Positions 18,216 through 26,598 of a stretch of 64,000 bases of DNA are shown here, piece by piece. Numbering within the stretch: the stretch's first letter is position 1; every line of letters begins with the position of its first letter. The notes under the pieces were generated by a model that had not been told where the DNA came from, did no database searches, and saw nothing but the letters and a program-made list of their open reading frames with translations. The position numbers were made by a program, and so were the translations under genes. This DNA is from Sodalis sp. dw_96 (GTDB taxonomy: Bacteria; Pseudomonadota; Gammaproteobacteria; Enterobacterales; Enterobacteriaceae), in contig NZ_JAAVUT010000001.1 in the NCBI RefSeq assembly GCF_018449575.1, positions 1-64,000 of the forward strand, in the 5' to 3' direction.

Positions 18216-19067
18216 TCAGTCCGCCGGTTCTGGCGGCGCGGCATCAAATGCACCCTGCTGCGCTTTTGCATGGGCCGCGGCAAAATACTCATCGGGCACG
18301 CCGTATTTATGAGCGAAATCCAGTAATAAACCGCTCTTATGCCAATCCCGGATTGCGCCGTCGACGAAAGCACGGGTATCCTTTTCACCGCGTCTCGTCC
18401 AGATAACGGTGGGGGACGGAATAAGCTGATCCCGGGTCGCCAGGGTGTAATCCGTCCATTCCGCCGCGCTGTCTCCTGTGAGTACTTGGTGCAGGGCGGG
18501 AGAAACATGCACCGAGGCGGCACAGGTTCCGCCTTTCAGGGCCAACAGGGATTCGGGAATGCCGCGCAGCCCTTTGACAATGGCGCCATACGCCTGCAGC
18601 GGTTTGGCAAAGTTGCTGCCCTGGGATACGCACGCCACCTTGCCCTTTAAATCTTCCCACTTGGTGATGCCGCTGTCCTTGCGCACCAGCGCCGCGCCCC
18701 CCACCAGATTGTAGGGTGTCGGCGCATAACTCAGCGCCTCGCTGCGTTCCCGGGTCCATTGGATGTTGGCAATCAGCAAATCAACCTTACCGGATTGCAG
18801 AAACTGTACGCGGGTCGACGCGGTAACCGGCACCACTTCCAGCGCAACCCCCAGACGCCGGGCGATATCGCGGCCAAGTTCAGTCTGAAAGCCGCCGGTC
18901 TGGTTGGTCTTGGGATCGAGAAAACCGAACGGCGGACTGACGCCGTCCACCCCCACCACCAGCTTTCCCCGGTCCTTGACCTTGTCCAGCGTCGCATCCG
19001 CCGTTGCGGGCGGGGAGATAAGCGGCAATAATATCGCCGCCAACACCAATGGAATAAATACCTTCAT
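18216..19067 (-). CDS. polar amino-acid ABC transporter substrate-binding protein
   Basis: Periplasmic family-3 solute-binding protein of about 283 residues. A signal peptide (KVFIPLVLAAILLPLISPPATA, cut near residue 23) precedes the mature start. Domain landmarks are GKLVVGVDGVSPPFGFLD at the beginning, the GGFQTELGRDIARRLG segment, and KVACVSQGSNF at the hinge. It should deliver a polar amino acid or opine to the permease pair downstream. Two adjacent ATGs (19070 and 19067) follow GGGAG; the second has better spacing. A GTG start at 19082 is also in frame. Confidence 0.88.
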   Translation of the reverse strand: MKVFIPLVLAAILLPLISPPATADATLDKVKDRGKLVVGVDGVSPPFGFLDPKTNQTGGFQTELGRDIARRLGVALEVVPVTASTRVQFLQSGKVDLLIANIQWTRERSEALSYAPTPYNLVGGAALVRKDSGITKWEDLKGKVACVSQGSNFAKPLQAYGAIVKGLRGIPESLLALKGGTCAASVHVSPALHQVLTGDSAAEWTDYTLATRDQLIPSPTVIWTRRGEKDTRAFVDGAIRDWHKSGLLLDFAHKYGVPDEYFAAAHAKAQQGAFDAAPPEPAD

Positions 19068-19168
19068 CATCACTCCCGCCACTCCATACCGTTATGCCCG
19101 TCATACTTAAAGTCGCAGGTAAGTTGGCTTTACTGCAACCTGAATTATTTAGGGAAATTTTTTTATTC

Positions 19169-19858
19169 CTATTGGCGATGAGACAAAGCGGCTTTTTCAT
19201 CTGCTTCATTCAATTTAACACCGTCCAGCAGACGTTTATAATAAGAATGGCCGGTATTGAGGGCGCCAATAGGGTTATGGGCCAATACGCGATCTTTAAC
19301 GATAAGATAGGTTACCGGCGCGTCCGACTGTTTCATAAAAAGCGAGTCGTGGCCGACACAAAGGCCGCTAATAACATTCAGGTCGGTTTTTTCTTTATTA
19401 CATAAATTAGCCTGCATCACGGGATTACACATGGCTTCATAACGGCCCGGTTTAATTTTATCCCGGTCCTCGATACCGACGCTGCATTTATCCTGCGCGC
19501 CCACCTTGCACAGCACGCCGAAAACGTCTAAATCATTAGCGCGTAATATACTGGCAAAAATTCTGTTCTCTTGAATCAATCCGGCACAGGAAGCGATGCC
19601 GATTTTTTTAGCCCCTATTTTTTTGGCGAAAACAATGATTTCCTCTACCCGGGTCAATTGGCCGTAATACTGGCCTTCTACCTGAGCGGCCGCCAGCATG
19701 ATTTTGTTGACCGAGCGATCATTGTCATAAACATCAAGACTTTGTTGTAAAACGGCGTTGTTGCCCTCAGCCGTGGTCAGGCACTTGCGCGGGAATTCGC
19801 TATCCCGGGTCTGGCAGTTAAGAAAGTTGCATTCTGTACACGTAAATTGATTTGCCAT
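19169..19858 (-). CDS. DUF1847 family Cys-rich protein
   Basis: A 229-residue cytoplasmic protein. The N-terminus is cysteine-rich (CTECNFLNC, then KC near residue 26) and further cysteines follow in SCAGL, VLCKVGAQDKC, MCNP, NLCNKEK and GLCVGHDSLF. This pattern and length are those of DUF1847, often described as metal-binding, without known function. AGGACGTC precedes ATG 19858; the frame is open for 13 codons farther upstream. It is on the same strand as the amino-acid importer, about 100 bp ahead of it. A shared transcript is possible but not shown. Confidence 0.8.
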   Translation of the reverse strand: MANQFTCTECNFLNCQTRDSEFPRKCLTTAEGNNAVLQQSLDVYDNDRSVNKIMLAAAQVEGQYYGQLTRVEEIIVFAKKIGAKKIGIASCAGLIQENRIFASILRANDLDVFGVLCKVGAQDKCSVGIEDRDKIKPGRYEAMCNPVMQANLCNKEKTDLNVISGLCVGHDSLFMKQSDAPVTYLIVKDRVLAHNPIGALNTGHSYYKRLLDGVKLNEADEKAALSHRQ

Positions 19859-20494
19859 GGCGACGTCCTGATTTTTCTCCGCAAACTTTACCCACACAAA
19901 CTATAAGTATTTTCTGCGCTGAATAAACCAACTATAACGCATATGGATATAAGAATAATGAGTAGACAGCGTCCATGAGGGGGTAAACTGCTTTATCAGG
20001 CGGAAATTTGATAAAAAATTCTCGTTGCTCTCATTCAAGGGGAAAATATTATGATCAGGATCAAATTCGGCATATTCAATTAGTCATTCACGGTTCTGAA
20101 AAGCTATTTTTGTTATAACGTTACTTGTAAATATACCAAGTGGTTATTCTCATCAATGGTTTTCAGGCATTTTTATGTTCTGTCTCTCACGCTTTTCACC
20201 AAAGAAACACGGCTTTATTAACTGTTAGTATTTTGTGACTCTTTTTTTGCCCATAAAAAAGTATACCCATCCATGTATTGTACTTTTTTGTTCTTTTGTG
20301 GGAAAAACCTTATGAGAAAACATTGCCATTATTACGCGTTGGTGAAGAAATCCGTGTTTTCTACTTTGTGACGCCATGGGATAGCGAGGAAAATTTATTT
20401 GAGGTATTTGAGGTATTTGAGGTATTTGAGATAAAGGTGTTAACGGCTATCGCAATGTACGGCGGACAGTGAGCTGCCCGCCAACGAAAAAAGG
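19859..20494. other. AT-rich gap with a 9-bp microsatellite
   Basis: 636 bases without a convincing gene. A 64-codon rightward frame (20278-20472) starts with TTG, has no ribosome site and owes part of its length to the 9-bp repeat at 20401-20430, so I do not call it. The first 100 bases probably hold the promoter of the DUF1847 gene. Confidence 0.5.
20396..20430. repeat. 9-bp tandem repeat
   Basis: GAGGTATTT is repeated three times in perfect tandem from 20401 to 20427, with partial copies on both sides. Such units are prone to slippage. No gene depends on it clearly. Confidence 0.85.
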
Positions 20495-20692
20495 TTAGTT
20501 GTTACGCCCGGCCTCACGCACAACAACATGGTGAATGGGTCGATGCCTTCTTACAATATGATGTTTTCTGACGTGATGGCGGTGGTGATGGACAACCACC
20601 ACTCTCTCACTGTTGGGGCTTTGGGCGAAACTCATCGTGGCTACCGGCAGCGTACCTATCAATAAAGCCAGACACAGCAGTAATTTTTTCAT
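20495..20692 (-). CDS. small secreted histidine-rich protein
   Basis: A 65-residue protein. The signal peptide MKKLLLCLALLIGTLPVATM...FAQ is clear, with cleavage near residue 24. The mature part of about 40 residues is strongly basic, with repeated His/Arg/Val blocks (VVVVHHHRHHVRKHH, HRPIHHVVV). It may bind a divalent metal or nucleic acid in the periplasm; no named family is recognised. AAGG precedes the ATG at 20692; upstream in-frame extension to 20764 would destroy the signal peptide. Transcribed alone, divergent from the ECF sigma gene. Confidence 0.6.
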   Translation of the reverse strand: MKKLLLCLALLIGTLPVATMSFAQSPNSERVVVVHHHRHHVRKHHIVRRHRPIHHVVVREAGRNN

Positions 20693-21049
20693 TATGAACC
20701 TTGCTTGAGAAACTATGTGATGGGTAATGATTATAAGCGTTAATGGATTTTGTATGGCGGGCATTTTTATTTTATTTTCGACGGCGCAAGATAGGATGTG
20801 CGGTCCGATTTTCTGAGCCGGCCGAAGTGGGCGTCAAAAGGATAAGTCTCCTTCAATACTCCCTTCTGGCGTATTGCTGTGCCTTGATGCTTCTTAAGTA
20901 TTCTTAATCCGTACCGATGGAAAATTATTTGCGCCCGCCGCGACGGATCCGGCGGCTCTGATACGTTTAATAGTTGTGTTGCCGCAAACGCTGACCGGCG
21001 TAATCGCTGAATTGGCCGTTCCCGGCTTGGGCAAAGGAGATAACATTTC
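20693..21049. other. gap upstream of the ECF sigma gene
   Basis: 357 bases. The gap is divergent and must hold promoters for the His-rich gene and the sigma operon. I looked for a GAAC-type -35 element with an ECF-type -10 at proper spacing and did not find a convincing pair. Frames over this region on the minus strand (up to 195 codons) are antisense shadows of the sigma gene. AAAGGAGA at 21033-21040 is the ribosome site of the sigma gene. Confidence 0.45.
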
Positions 21050-21610
21050 TTGCGGCAAGAGACAGATCCCGATCTGGCGTTGCTCATTCGCGTGGGCGCA
21101 GGCGATGGAAACGCCATGCGTCAACTGGTTGCGCGCAAGCTGCCGTGGGTGCTGTCCCTGGCGCAGCGGATGCTGGGGGATCGCGGCGAAGCCGAAGACG
21201 TCGCGCAGGAACTGTTTGTCCGCGTTTGGCAGCAGGCGCCCCACTGGAAACCGGGGGTGGCGCGTTTCGACAGTTGGCTGTATCGCGTGGCGCTCAATCT
21301 GTGCCATGACCGGCTGCGCGCCCATCGTGAACAACCGGTGGAGATTTTGCCGGAAACGGTGGATCCGGCCCTGGAACCGGCGGAAATGATTGCCGCCCGT
21401 CAGCGCAGCGAACGCATGAGGAGGGCGCTGATGGCTTTGCCGCCGCGACAGCGGGAAGCGCTGGTATTGCACTATTTCCAAGGGTTGCCGCAGGCTGAAG
21501 TGGCTGACCTTATGGCGGTCAGCGAGGAAGCGCTGGAGAGTATGCTGGCCCGTGCGCGACAGAAGTTGCGAATATCGCTGCAGGCCGATAAGACTGAGGA
21601 ATTCTTATGA
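21050..21610 (+). CDS. ECF-type RNA polymerase sigma factor
   Basis: A 186-residue sigma-70 family protein of ECF size. Region 2 is seen as GDRGEAEDVAQELFVRVWQQ and FDSWLYRVALNLCHDRLR (about residues 43-91), and region 4 as LPPRQREALVLHYFQGL with QAEVADLMAVSEEALESMLARARQKL (about 128-172). TTG 21050 is the best start: AAAGGAGA lies nine bases upstream and there is no in-frame ATG before region 2. The stop overlaps the next ATG (ATGA). It should direct transcription of its own operon in response to an envelope signal sensed by the next two products; that is inference from the family. Confidence 0.9.
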   Translation: MRQETDPDLALLIRVGAGDGNAMRQLVARKLPWVLSLAQRMLGDRGEAEDVAQELFVRVWQQAPHWKPGVARFDSWLYRVALNLCHDRLRAHREQPVEILPETVDPALEPAEMIAARQRSERMRRALMALPPRQREALVLHYFQGLPQAEVADLMAVSEEALESMLARARQKLRISLQADKTEEFL

Positions 21611-22227
21611 CACCGAATCGTTTTCGGCGCCTGCTTGAGGCCTACGGCGCCGATATCGAACGCTGGCCGCCCGCTGAGCGCGTCCAGGCGCGGCTGTTGG
21701 TTGCCCAAGACCCTCGCTTCTTGCGCCAGGTCATCGGGCGGGCACGTATGCTCGACGACTGGCTTGATGGCTACAACGTACCATCGCCGTCGCCGGCACT
21801 GGCGGCAAGGATAGCGGAGCAGGCAATGACAGTACCGCTGCCGGAACCGGCACCCAGAGCGACGGAGCAGGCAATGACAGTACCGCTGCCGGAACCGGCA
21901 CCCAGAGCGACGGAGCAGTCATTGATATTACCGCCGTCGGAACCGGCATCCAGAGCGACGGAGCAGTCATTGATGTTACCGCCGTTGGAACCGGCATCCA
22001 GAACGGCGAAAACGGCCATGGCATCGTCGGTACGGCGGCCCCCGACGCGGCGCGGGGCAGCGGGCTGGGTGGGCATTGGCCTTGCGGGCATAGGGCTGGC
22101 GGGGATGTTGGCCGGGGCAGTGGCTTTTTCGGCGATGTTTAATCTCACCGCATCCGAATCCCATCACGACGGTTTAAGCGATAACAGCGATGTTTTTGGC
22201 GTCAATATCGCCGAATGGAGCGATTAA
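21607..22227 (+). CDS. ECF-linked membrane protein with four 16-residue repeats, probable anti-sigma partner
   Basis: A 206-residue protein. The first 58 residues (LLEAYGADIERWPPAER...) resemble the N-termini of proteins encoded behind ECF sigma genes, mainly in alphaproteobacteria as I recall. Residues 71-134 are four tandem 16-residue units (EQAMTVPLPEPAPRAT type), proline-rich. One membrane segment spans about 153-178, and a 28-residue acidic tail follows. No zinc-binding HxxxCxxC anti-sigma motif is present. Topology would put the N-terminus and repeat linker in the cytoplasm. The anti-sigma role rests on position and architecture only. Confidence 0.65.
   Translation: MTPNRFRRLLEAYGADIERWPPAERVQARLLVAQDPRFLRQVIGRARMLDDWLDGYNVPSPSPALAARIAEQAMTVPLPEPAPRATEQAMTVPLPEPAPRATEQSLILPPSEPASRATEQSLMLPPLEPASRTAKTAMASSVRRPPTRRGAAGWVGIGLAGIGLAGMLAGAVAFSAMFNLTASESHHDGLSDNSDVFGVNIAEWSD
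21817..22008 (+). repeat. four in-frame 48-bp tandem repeats
   Basis: Four consecutive 48-bp units encode residues 71-134 of the ECF-linked membrane protein. The first two units are nearly identical at DNA level, and units 3 and 4 diverge, which suggests stepwise duplication with a recent last event. Confidence 0.9.
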
Positions 22228-22784
22228 TGATTTTGTCATCGAAAATGAAAGCATCGGACATGAAAGGGTCGAAGAAAATGAAAGGCGCCCTGGCGGTCTC
22301 GCTGGCTATCAACCTGTTCTTTTTCGCGGCGATCGGCGGGGCGGTGGTGCGTTGGGTCATTCTCGAGTGGCTGATGCGGGATCTGTCCGGTCAACAGCAT
22401 TACGGCATGCGTTATGTGGTCGACGCGTTGCCGTCCGATCAGAGCGATGCGTTGCGCGGCGCGTTGCGCACCGCCCGCAACGACAGCCGGAATGACGTTC
22501 AGACTGCCCGTGAAGGCCGGCGCGAACTGGCGCATCTCCTTGCCGCCCCGGTGTTCAACGCCCGTGACGCCGAAGCCGCCGCGGCGCGTACCCGTACAGC
22601 AGATATGGCGATACGCGCCCGGGTGGAGAACGCGGTGATCGACTACGCCTCCACCTTGTCCTCACCTCAGCGCCACACGCTGGCGGAGGCGTTGATCCAG
22701 CGCGGTCCGCTGCATGTCTCCGCTGACGCGCCGGCGGCATCAGTCCGCCAGGCGGCGGGGGACGCGCATGACCGCAATCCCTGA
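22227..22784 (+). CDS. periplasmic heavy-metal-sensor-like protein (Metal_resist type)
   Basis: A 185-residue membrane-anchored protein. A single membrane segment (ALAVSLAINLFFFAAIGGAVV, about 21-41) is followed by a helical periplasmic domain rich in Arg, Ala and Asp. Its length, anchor and helical pattern (LPSDQSDALRGALRTAR ... REGRRELAHLLAAPVFNARDAEAAAARTR) are those of CnrX/ZraP-like Metal_resist proteins that sense metals for an ECF system. No obvious His/Met/Cys metal ligands cluster in the sensor domain, so the ligand is unclear. The start overlaps the previous stop (TAATG); its end overlaps the DUF1800 gene by 17 bp. Confidence 0.65.
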   Translation: MILSSKMKASDMKGSKKMKGALAVSLAINLFFFAAIGGAVVRWVILEWLMRDLSGQQHYGMRYVVDALPSDQSDALRGALRTARNDSRNDVQTAREGRRELAHLLAAPVFNARDAEAAAARTRTADMAIRARVENAVIDYASTLSSPQRHTLAEALIQRGPLHVSADAPAASVRQAAGDAHDRNP

Positions 22785-24195
22785 GGCGGCGATAGCGCTC
22801 AATCGCTTTGGCCTTGGCGCGCGGCCCGATGAAGATCCGCCGGACAATGCGCGGCGCTATCTGCTGGATCAATTCGAGATTTACCAACCGTTAACCGAGC
22901 CCTGGGACCCGTTACCCGCCAGCGCGGGGGTGCTGGCGGCGGATATGCTGACGCAGCGCGATCTGCGCGGTCAAGACCCGCTGGTTCGCAGTGATGCGCT
23001 GCGGGAGCAACGGGCCGAACAGCGGGACATCTATCTGCAGGCCGTGCAAATCCGCGCCCAAAGCGCATTGCTGACTCCCACGCCTTTTATTGAACGGCTG
23101 GTACATTTCTGGGCCAACCATTTTGCGCTTTCAGTTGAAAAAGGCGCGGTTATCGGACTGGCCGGCGGCTTTGAAGCCGAAGCCATCCGCCCCCATGTGC
23201 TGGGACGGTTCGAAGATTTATTGATGGCGGTGGAACAGCATCCCGCCATGCTGCTCTATCTGGACCAGACGACATCCATCGGACCGGATAGTCCGGCCGC
23301 CCTGCGAGCCGACCGCAAGGGGGATAAGACCGGGAACAAAAATCCTCGCGGCCTTAACGAGAATTTTGCCCGAGAAACCATGGAACTACACACTCTGGGC
23401 GCCCGTACCGGCTATACGCAAAACGACGTCACCGAATTTGCCCGCGCGCTGACCGGCTGGGGCGTCGCCGGACCGGAGCAGAACCCGCCGCGCCCGGTCC
23501 GTGCCGGCGACCAGCCGCCGCCCAATGCCGTGCCCGGCGCTTTTCGGTTTTTTCCGGCGCTTCATCAGCCCGGCGTTCGCACGGTGCTAGGCCGGCAGTA
23601 TGCCGGACAGGGCGAGGATCAAGGGCTGGCCATCCTGCGGGATTACGCCGCATCGCCGGCAACCGCCCGGCATATCGCCACCAAACTGGCGCGCCATTTT
23701 TCCCAGGATACCCCCGCCAAAGCGCTGGTGGATCGGCTGACAGAGACCTTTATACACCAGCGGGGCTCCCTGCCGGCGCTATACCGCGCGCTAGTGGATG
23801 CCCCGGAAACCTGGGCCATGCCGGCCAATAAATTTAAAACGCCTTGGGAATGGCTGATATCAGGTTACCGGGCGCTGGGCCTGCGGGACGTGCAAGACGT
23901 CAATTTCAGCCAATTGATGACGCAATTGGGGCAGCCGGTGTGGCGCCCCGGCTCGCCGGCGGGTTGGGATGATATCGCCGCCGGCTGGGCGGCGCCGGAT
24001 GCGCTGGTTCGACGGGTTGAATTGGCCCAGCGGATGGCGTTTCATGCCGGCAATACGTCCGATCCTAGGGTATTGGCGCGTCAGATCCTGCCCGGTGTGT
24101 TAAGCGAGACAAGCGCCACGGCGATATCCCGTGCCGAAAGTCCCGTTTCCGGGCTGGCGCTGTTATTGGTTTCCCCTGACTTTTTGAGGCGATAA
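22768..24195 (+). CDS. DUF1800 family protein
   Basis: A 475-residue protein of unknown function. Family landmarks are AIALNRFGLGARPDE at the start, FWANHFALSVEKG, NENFARETMELHTLG, YTQNDVTEFARALTGW, and the late NFSQLMTQLGQPVWRPGSPAGW region. No signal peptide is seen, unlike its DUF1501 partner. Start ATG 22768 overlaps the preceding gene; a longer frame from 22714 lies wholly inside that gene. DUF1800 and DUF1501 genes commonly occur side by side, so the two products probably act together. The DNA is visibly GC-richer than the flanking catabolic genes. Confidence 0.88.
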   Translation: MTAIPEAAIALNRFGLGARPDEDPPDNARRYLLDQFEIYQPLTEPWDPLPASAGVLAADMLTQRDLRGQDPLVRSDALREQRAEQRDIYLQAVQIRAQSALLTPTPFIERLVHFWANHFALSVEKGAVIGLAGGFEAEAIRPHVLGRFEDLLMAVEQHPAMLLYLDQTTSIGPDSPAALRADRKGDKTGNKNPRGLNENFARETMELHTLGARTGYTQNDVTEFARALTGWGVAGPEQNPPRPVRAGDQPPPNAVPGAFRFFPALHQPGVRTVLGRQYAGQGEDQGLAILRDYAASPATARHIATKLARHFSQDTPAKALVDRLTETFIHQRGSLPALYRALVDAPETWAMPANKFKTPWEWLISGYRALGLRDVQDVNFSQLMTQLGQPVWRPGSPAGWDDIAAGWAAPDALVRRVELAQRMAFHAGNTSDPRVLARQILPGVLSETSATAISRAESPVSGLALLLVSPDFLRR

Positions 24196-24198
24196 AAC

Positions 24199-25356
24199 AT
24201 GCAACGACGTGATTTTCTGCGCTGCGGTGTGATTGCCGCCGCCGGCGCCCTGTTTGCACCGCGGGTGGTGTTTGCCAATGCCGCCACCGAGCGCCGTTTC
24301 GTGTTCATCATACAGCGCGGCGCGGCCGACGGGCTTGATACCGTCATACCCTTTGCCGATCCGGACTATGCCCGTTTACGCGGTGCGGCGGCGGTGGAAT
24401 CCCCCCTCAGGCTTGACGGTACGTTCGCGCTGCACCCGGCGTTGGCGGAGACGGCAAAACTGTATAATCTCAAGCAGGCGCTGTTTATGCACGCCGTCGC
24501 CTCGCCATACCGCGACCGTTCGCATTTTGACGGGCAAAACATTCTTGAGACCGGCGGCACGCTGCCTTACCAGCTTAAAACCGGCTGGCTCAACCGGCTG
24601 CTGTCGCTGCTTCCCCCGCCGGATCGCGAGGCCATCGCCTTATCGCCGACGGTGCCGCTGGCGTTGCGCGGACCGATTGATGTTATCTCTTATGCGCCGT
24701 CGTCCTTGCCGCAGACGTCCGACGATTTATTATTGCGGGTCGCCCAGCTATACCAACACGATCAACAGCTGCACGGCCTGTGGTCGGAAGCCCTCAATGC
24801 CCGCAATATCGCCGGCGACATGAACGCCGGTAATGGCCGTTCAAAGCAGATTCCCGAGGAAATCGGCCGGATGGCGGCTAATTTCCTCAGCCGGCGCGAC
24901 GGGCCGCGCATCGCGATGATCGAGACCGGCGGCTGGGATACGCATACCGCGCAGACCGGCCGGCTCAGCGGCCAGCTCAAGTCGCTGGATATGCTGGTGG
25001 CGTCGCTGCGCGCCGGTCTGGCGGATGAGTGGAACAACACCACGGTGATGGTAGCCACCGAATTTGGCCGCACCGCGGCCGCCAACGGCACCGGCGGCAC
25101 CGATCACGGCACCGGCAGCGTCGCCATGCTGTTCGGTGGCGCGGTGAAGGGCGGCCGGGTGCTGGCGGATTGGCCGGGGCTGTCCCCGGGCGCCCTTTAC
25201 CAGGGGCGTGATTTGAAGCCGACGCTGGCATTGGATGCGCTGGTGACCGCCGTGGTCAGCGAGTGTTTCAGTCTCGACCCGAAACGGGCAGGCCGTGTCC
25301 TGTTCCCGGCCATGGCGTCCGCTAACCGGCCTATGGCGCCATTGCTTAACCTTTAA
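24199..25356 (+). CDS. DUF1501 family protein with twin-arginine signal
   Basis: A 385-residue protein. MQRRDFLRCGVIAAAGALFA is a Tat-type signal, so export in folded form is expected. The family belongs, as I recall, to the alkaline phosphatase/sulfatase superfamily; conserved segments are FIIQRGAADGLDTVIP, a RSHFDGQNILETG block, IETGGWDTH (about 235-243), and TEFGRT with GTDHGTGSVAMLFGG (about 286-312), which hold the likely metal ligands. Catalytic activity is not established. It starts three bases after the DUF1800 stop and ends the five-gene unit. The substrate could be an envelope phosphate or sulfate ester, but nothing in the sequence says so. Confidence 0.88.
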   Translation: MQRRDFLRCGVIAAAGALFAPRVVFANAATERRFVFIIQRGAADGLDTVIPFADPDYARLRGAAAVESPLRLDGTFALHPALAETAKLYNLKQALFMHAVASPYRDRSHFDGQNILETGGTLPYQLKTGWLNRLLSLLPPPDREAIALSPTVPLALRGPIDVISYAPSSLPQTSDDLLLRVAQLYQHDQQLHGLWSEALNARNIAGDMNAGNGRSKQIPEEIGRMAANFLSRRDGPRIAMIETGGWDTHTAQTGRLSGQLKSLDMLVASLRAGLADEWNNTTVMVATEFGRTAAANGTGGTDHGTGSVAMLFGGAVKGGRVLADWPGLSPGALYQGRDLKPTLALDALVTAVVSECFSLDPKRAGRVLFPAMASANRPMAPLLNL

Positions 25357-25461
25357 AGAGGCTGATGCGCCGCGGGGTAATATTCATCGGTTCAGGCTCA
25401 CCCGCGCGGAGGCGCCGCCGGGATAACGACAAACGTCAGCGGGTGCGTGGCGGGGTCGCTT

Positions 25462-26598
25462 TTATTTCAGATGATTGAGCACGGCGTTGCCCTTTATATA
25501 CACCTGCTCCAGATTGTAGCCGGCGTCCAGCCGTACCAATGAGGCTTTCATGCCGGGTTGGATCCTTCCTAAATCACTCGCGCCTATATAATCCGCAGCC
25601 CGCGTCGATGTCATTTCGGAAACCAATTCGAGTGACAGTCCTAGGGACATAAGGCTCTGAAAGTTGGAGATCATGGTTGCGCCGCTGCCGCCGCGGGTGG
25701 TGGGGCGGTTTTTCAGGAAAACGTCGATACCGGTTTTGATGATGGTGCGTCTGCCGCCCCGGGTGGTATGTTCACCATCAGGCAGCCCGGCCACGCCTAC
25801 CGCATCGGTAATGGCGTACAGCTTGGGGATGGCGCGGCAGGCCGCCAGCAGCACCGTGGGATGTACGTGTCGCAGATCGGTAATGATTTCAGCATGGAGC
25901 CCGTGAGCCATGGCATAAGCGGCAATGCCGAAAGTTTTATGATCAACCGGGGTCATGGCGTTAAACAGATGGGTATAACCGGTATAACCGATGGCAAAGG
26001 CATGGCGCAGGGTTTCGTCGTCGGCAATGCTATGGCCGACCTGCAGCCGGGTCCCGCTCTTGGCGAACTCTCTTGCCACCGCCATTCCCCCGGTGATTTC
26101 AGGCGCCACCGTGGCCACACGGATCGGGCAAATGTCCGCCCAACGCGCGGCCAGCCTAACATCGCCTTCCAAGGGTCTTGTCTCTTGGGCGCCGAGGCGA
26201 TGTTCGCTGATAAAGGGTCCTTCCAGATGCGATCCAAGAATTTCCGCGTCGGTATCTTTATGGCTTGCCATCACCCGGGCGATACCGCCGAGGGCCGTTT
26301 CTATCATCTCTATCGGCGCGGTGGAGGTGGTTGGAAGGATGGCCACCGTTCCGTTACGGGCATGAAAATCAACCATGCCGCGTGTGGACGCCTCGCCTTC
26401 CAGGCAATCAAATCCGCCGCCGCCGTGCACATGAAGATCGACAAATCCCGGTAAAATAAACGGCGCGTGAGGATGTTCTCCGGGACGAAGCCTCTCACCG
26501 TGAATTGACGCGATAAGAGAACCGATTACTTCAATTTTCCCTTTTACCCATCCGCCGGGCGTCAGTATGGTTCCATCGATAAAAAAATTATTTTGCAT
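25462..26598 (-). CDS. nagA: N-acetylglucosamine-6-phosphate deacetylase
   Basis: A 378-residue cytoplasmic amidohydrolase that converts GlcNAc-6-phosphate to glucosamine-6-phosphate and acetate. Visible signatures are FVDLHVHGGGGFD (about 50-62), HLEGPF with the metal-ligand Glu (about 126-131), the AREFAKSGTRLQVGHS histidine segment, THLFNAMTPVDHKTFG, and ITDAVGVAGLPDG with the catalytic Asp. Its ATG shares one base with the stop of the GntR gene (TGATG). The gene for GlcN-6-P deaminase (nagB) is not in the window. Last gene of the leftward kinase-GntR-nagA operon. Confidence 0.93.
   Translation of the reverse strand: MQNNFFIDGTILTPGGWVKGKIEVIGSLIASIHGERLRPGEHPHAPFILPGFVDLHVHGGGGFDCLEGEASTRGMVDFHARNGTVAILPTTSTAPIEMIETALGGIARVMASHKDTDAEILGSHLEGPFISEHRLGAQETRPLEGDVRLAARWADICPIRVATVAPEITGGMAVAREFAKSGTRLQVGHSIADDETLRHAFAIGYTGYTHLFNAMTPVDHKTFGIAAYAMAHGLHAEIITDLRHVHPTVLLAACRAIPKLYAITDAVGVAGLPDGEHTTRGGRRTIIKTGIDVFLKNRPTTRGGSGATMISNFQSLMSLGLSLELVSEMTSTRAADYIGASDLGRIQPGMKASLVRLDAGYNLEQVYIKGNAVLNHLK

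Noticed and set aside
20278-20472. 64-codon frame containing the 9-bp repeat
   Set aside because: TTG start without a ribosome site, low-complexity FEV repeats from DNA slippage, and no similarity to any family I know.
20894-21481. 195-codon leftward frame opposite the ECF sigma gene
   Set aside because: It is antisense to clear sigma region 2 and region 4 sequence.
21817-22008. Possible CRISPR-like array (four 48-bp repeats)
   Set aside because: The units are contiguous with no spacers and lie in a coding frame; the other tandem repeats also lack spacers.
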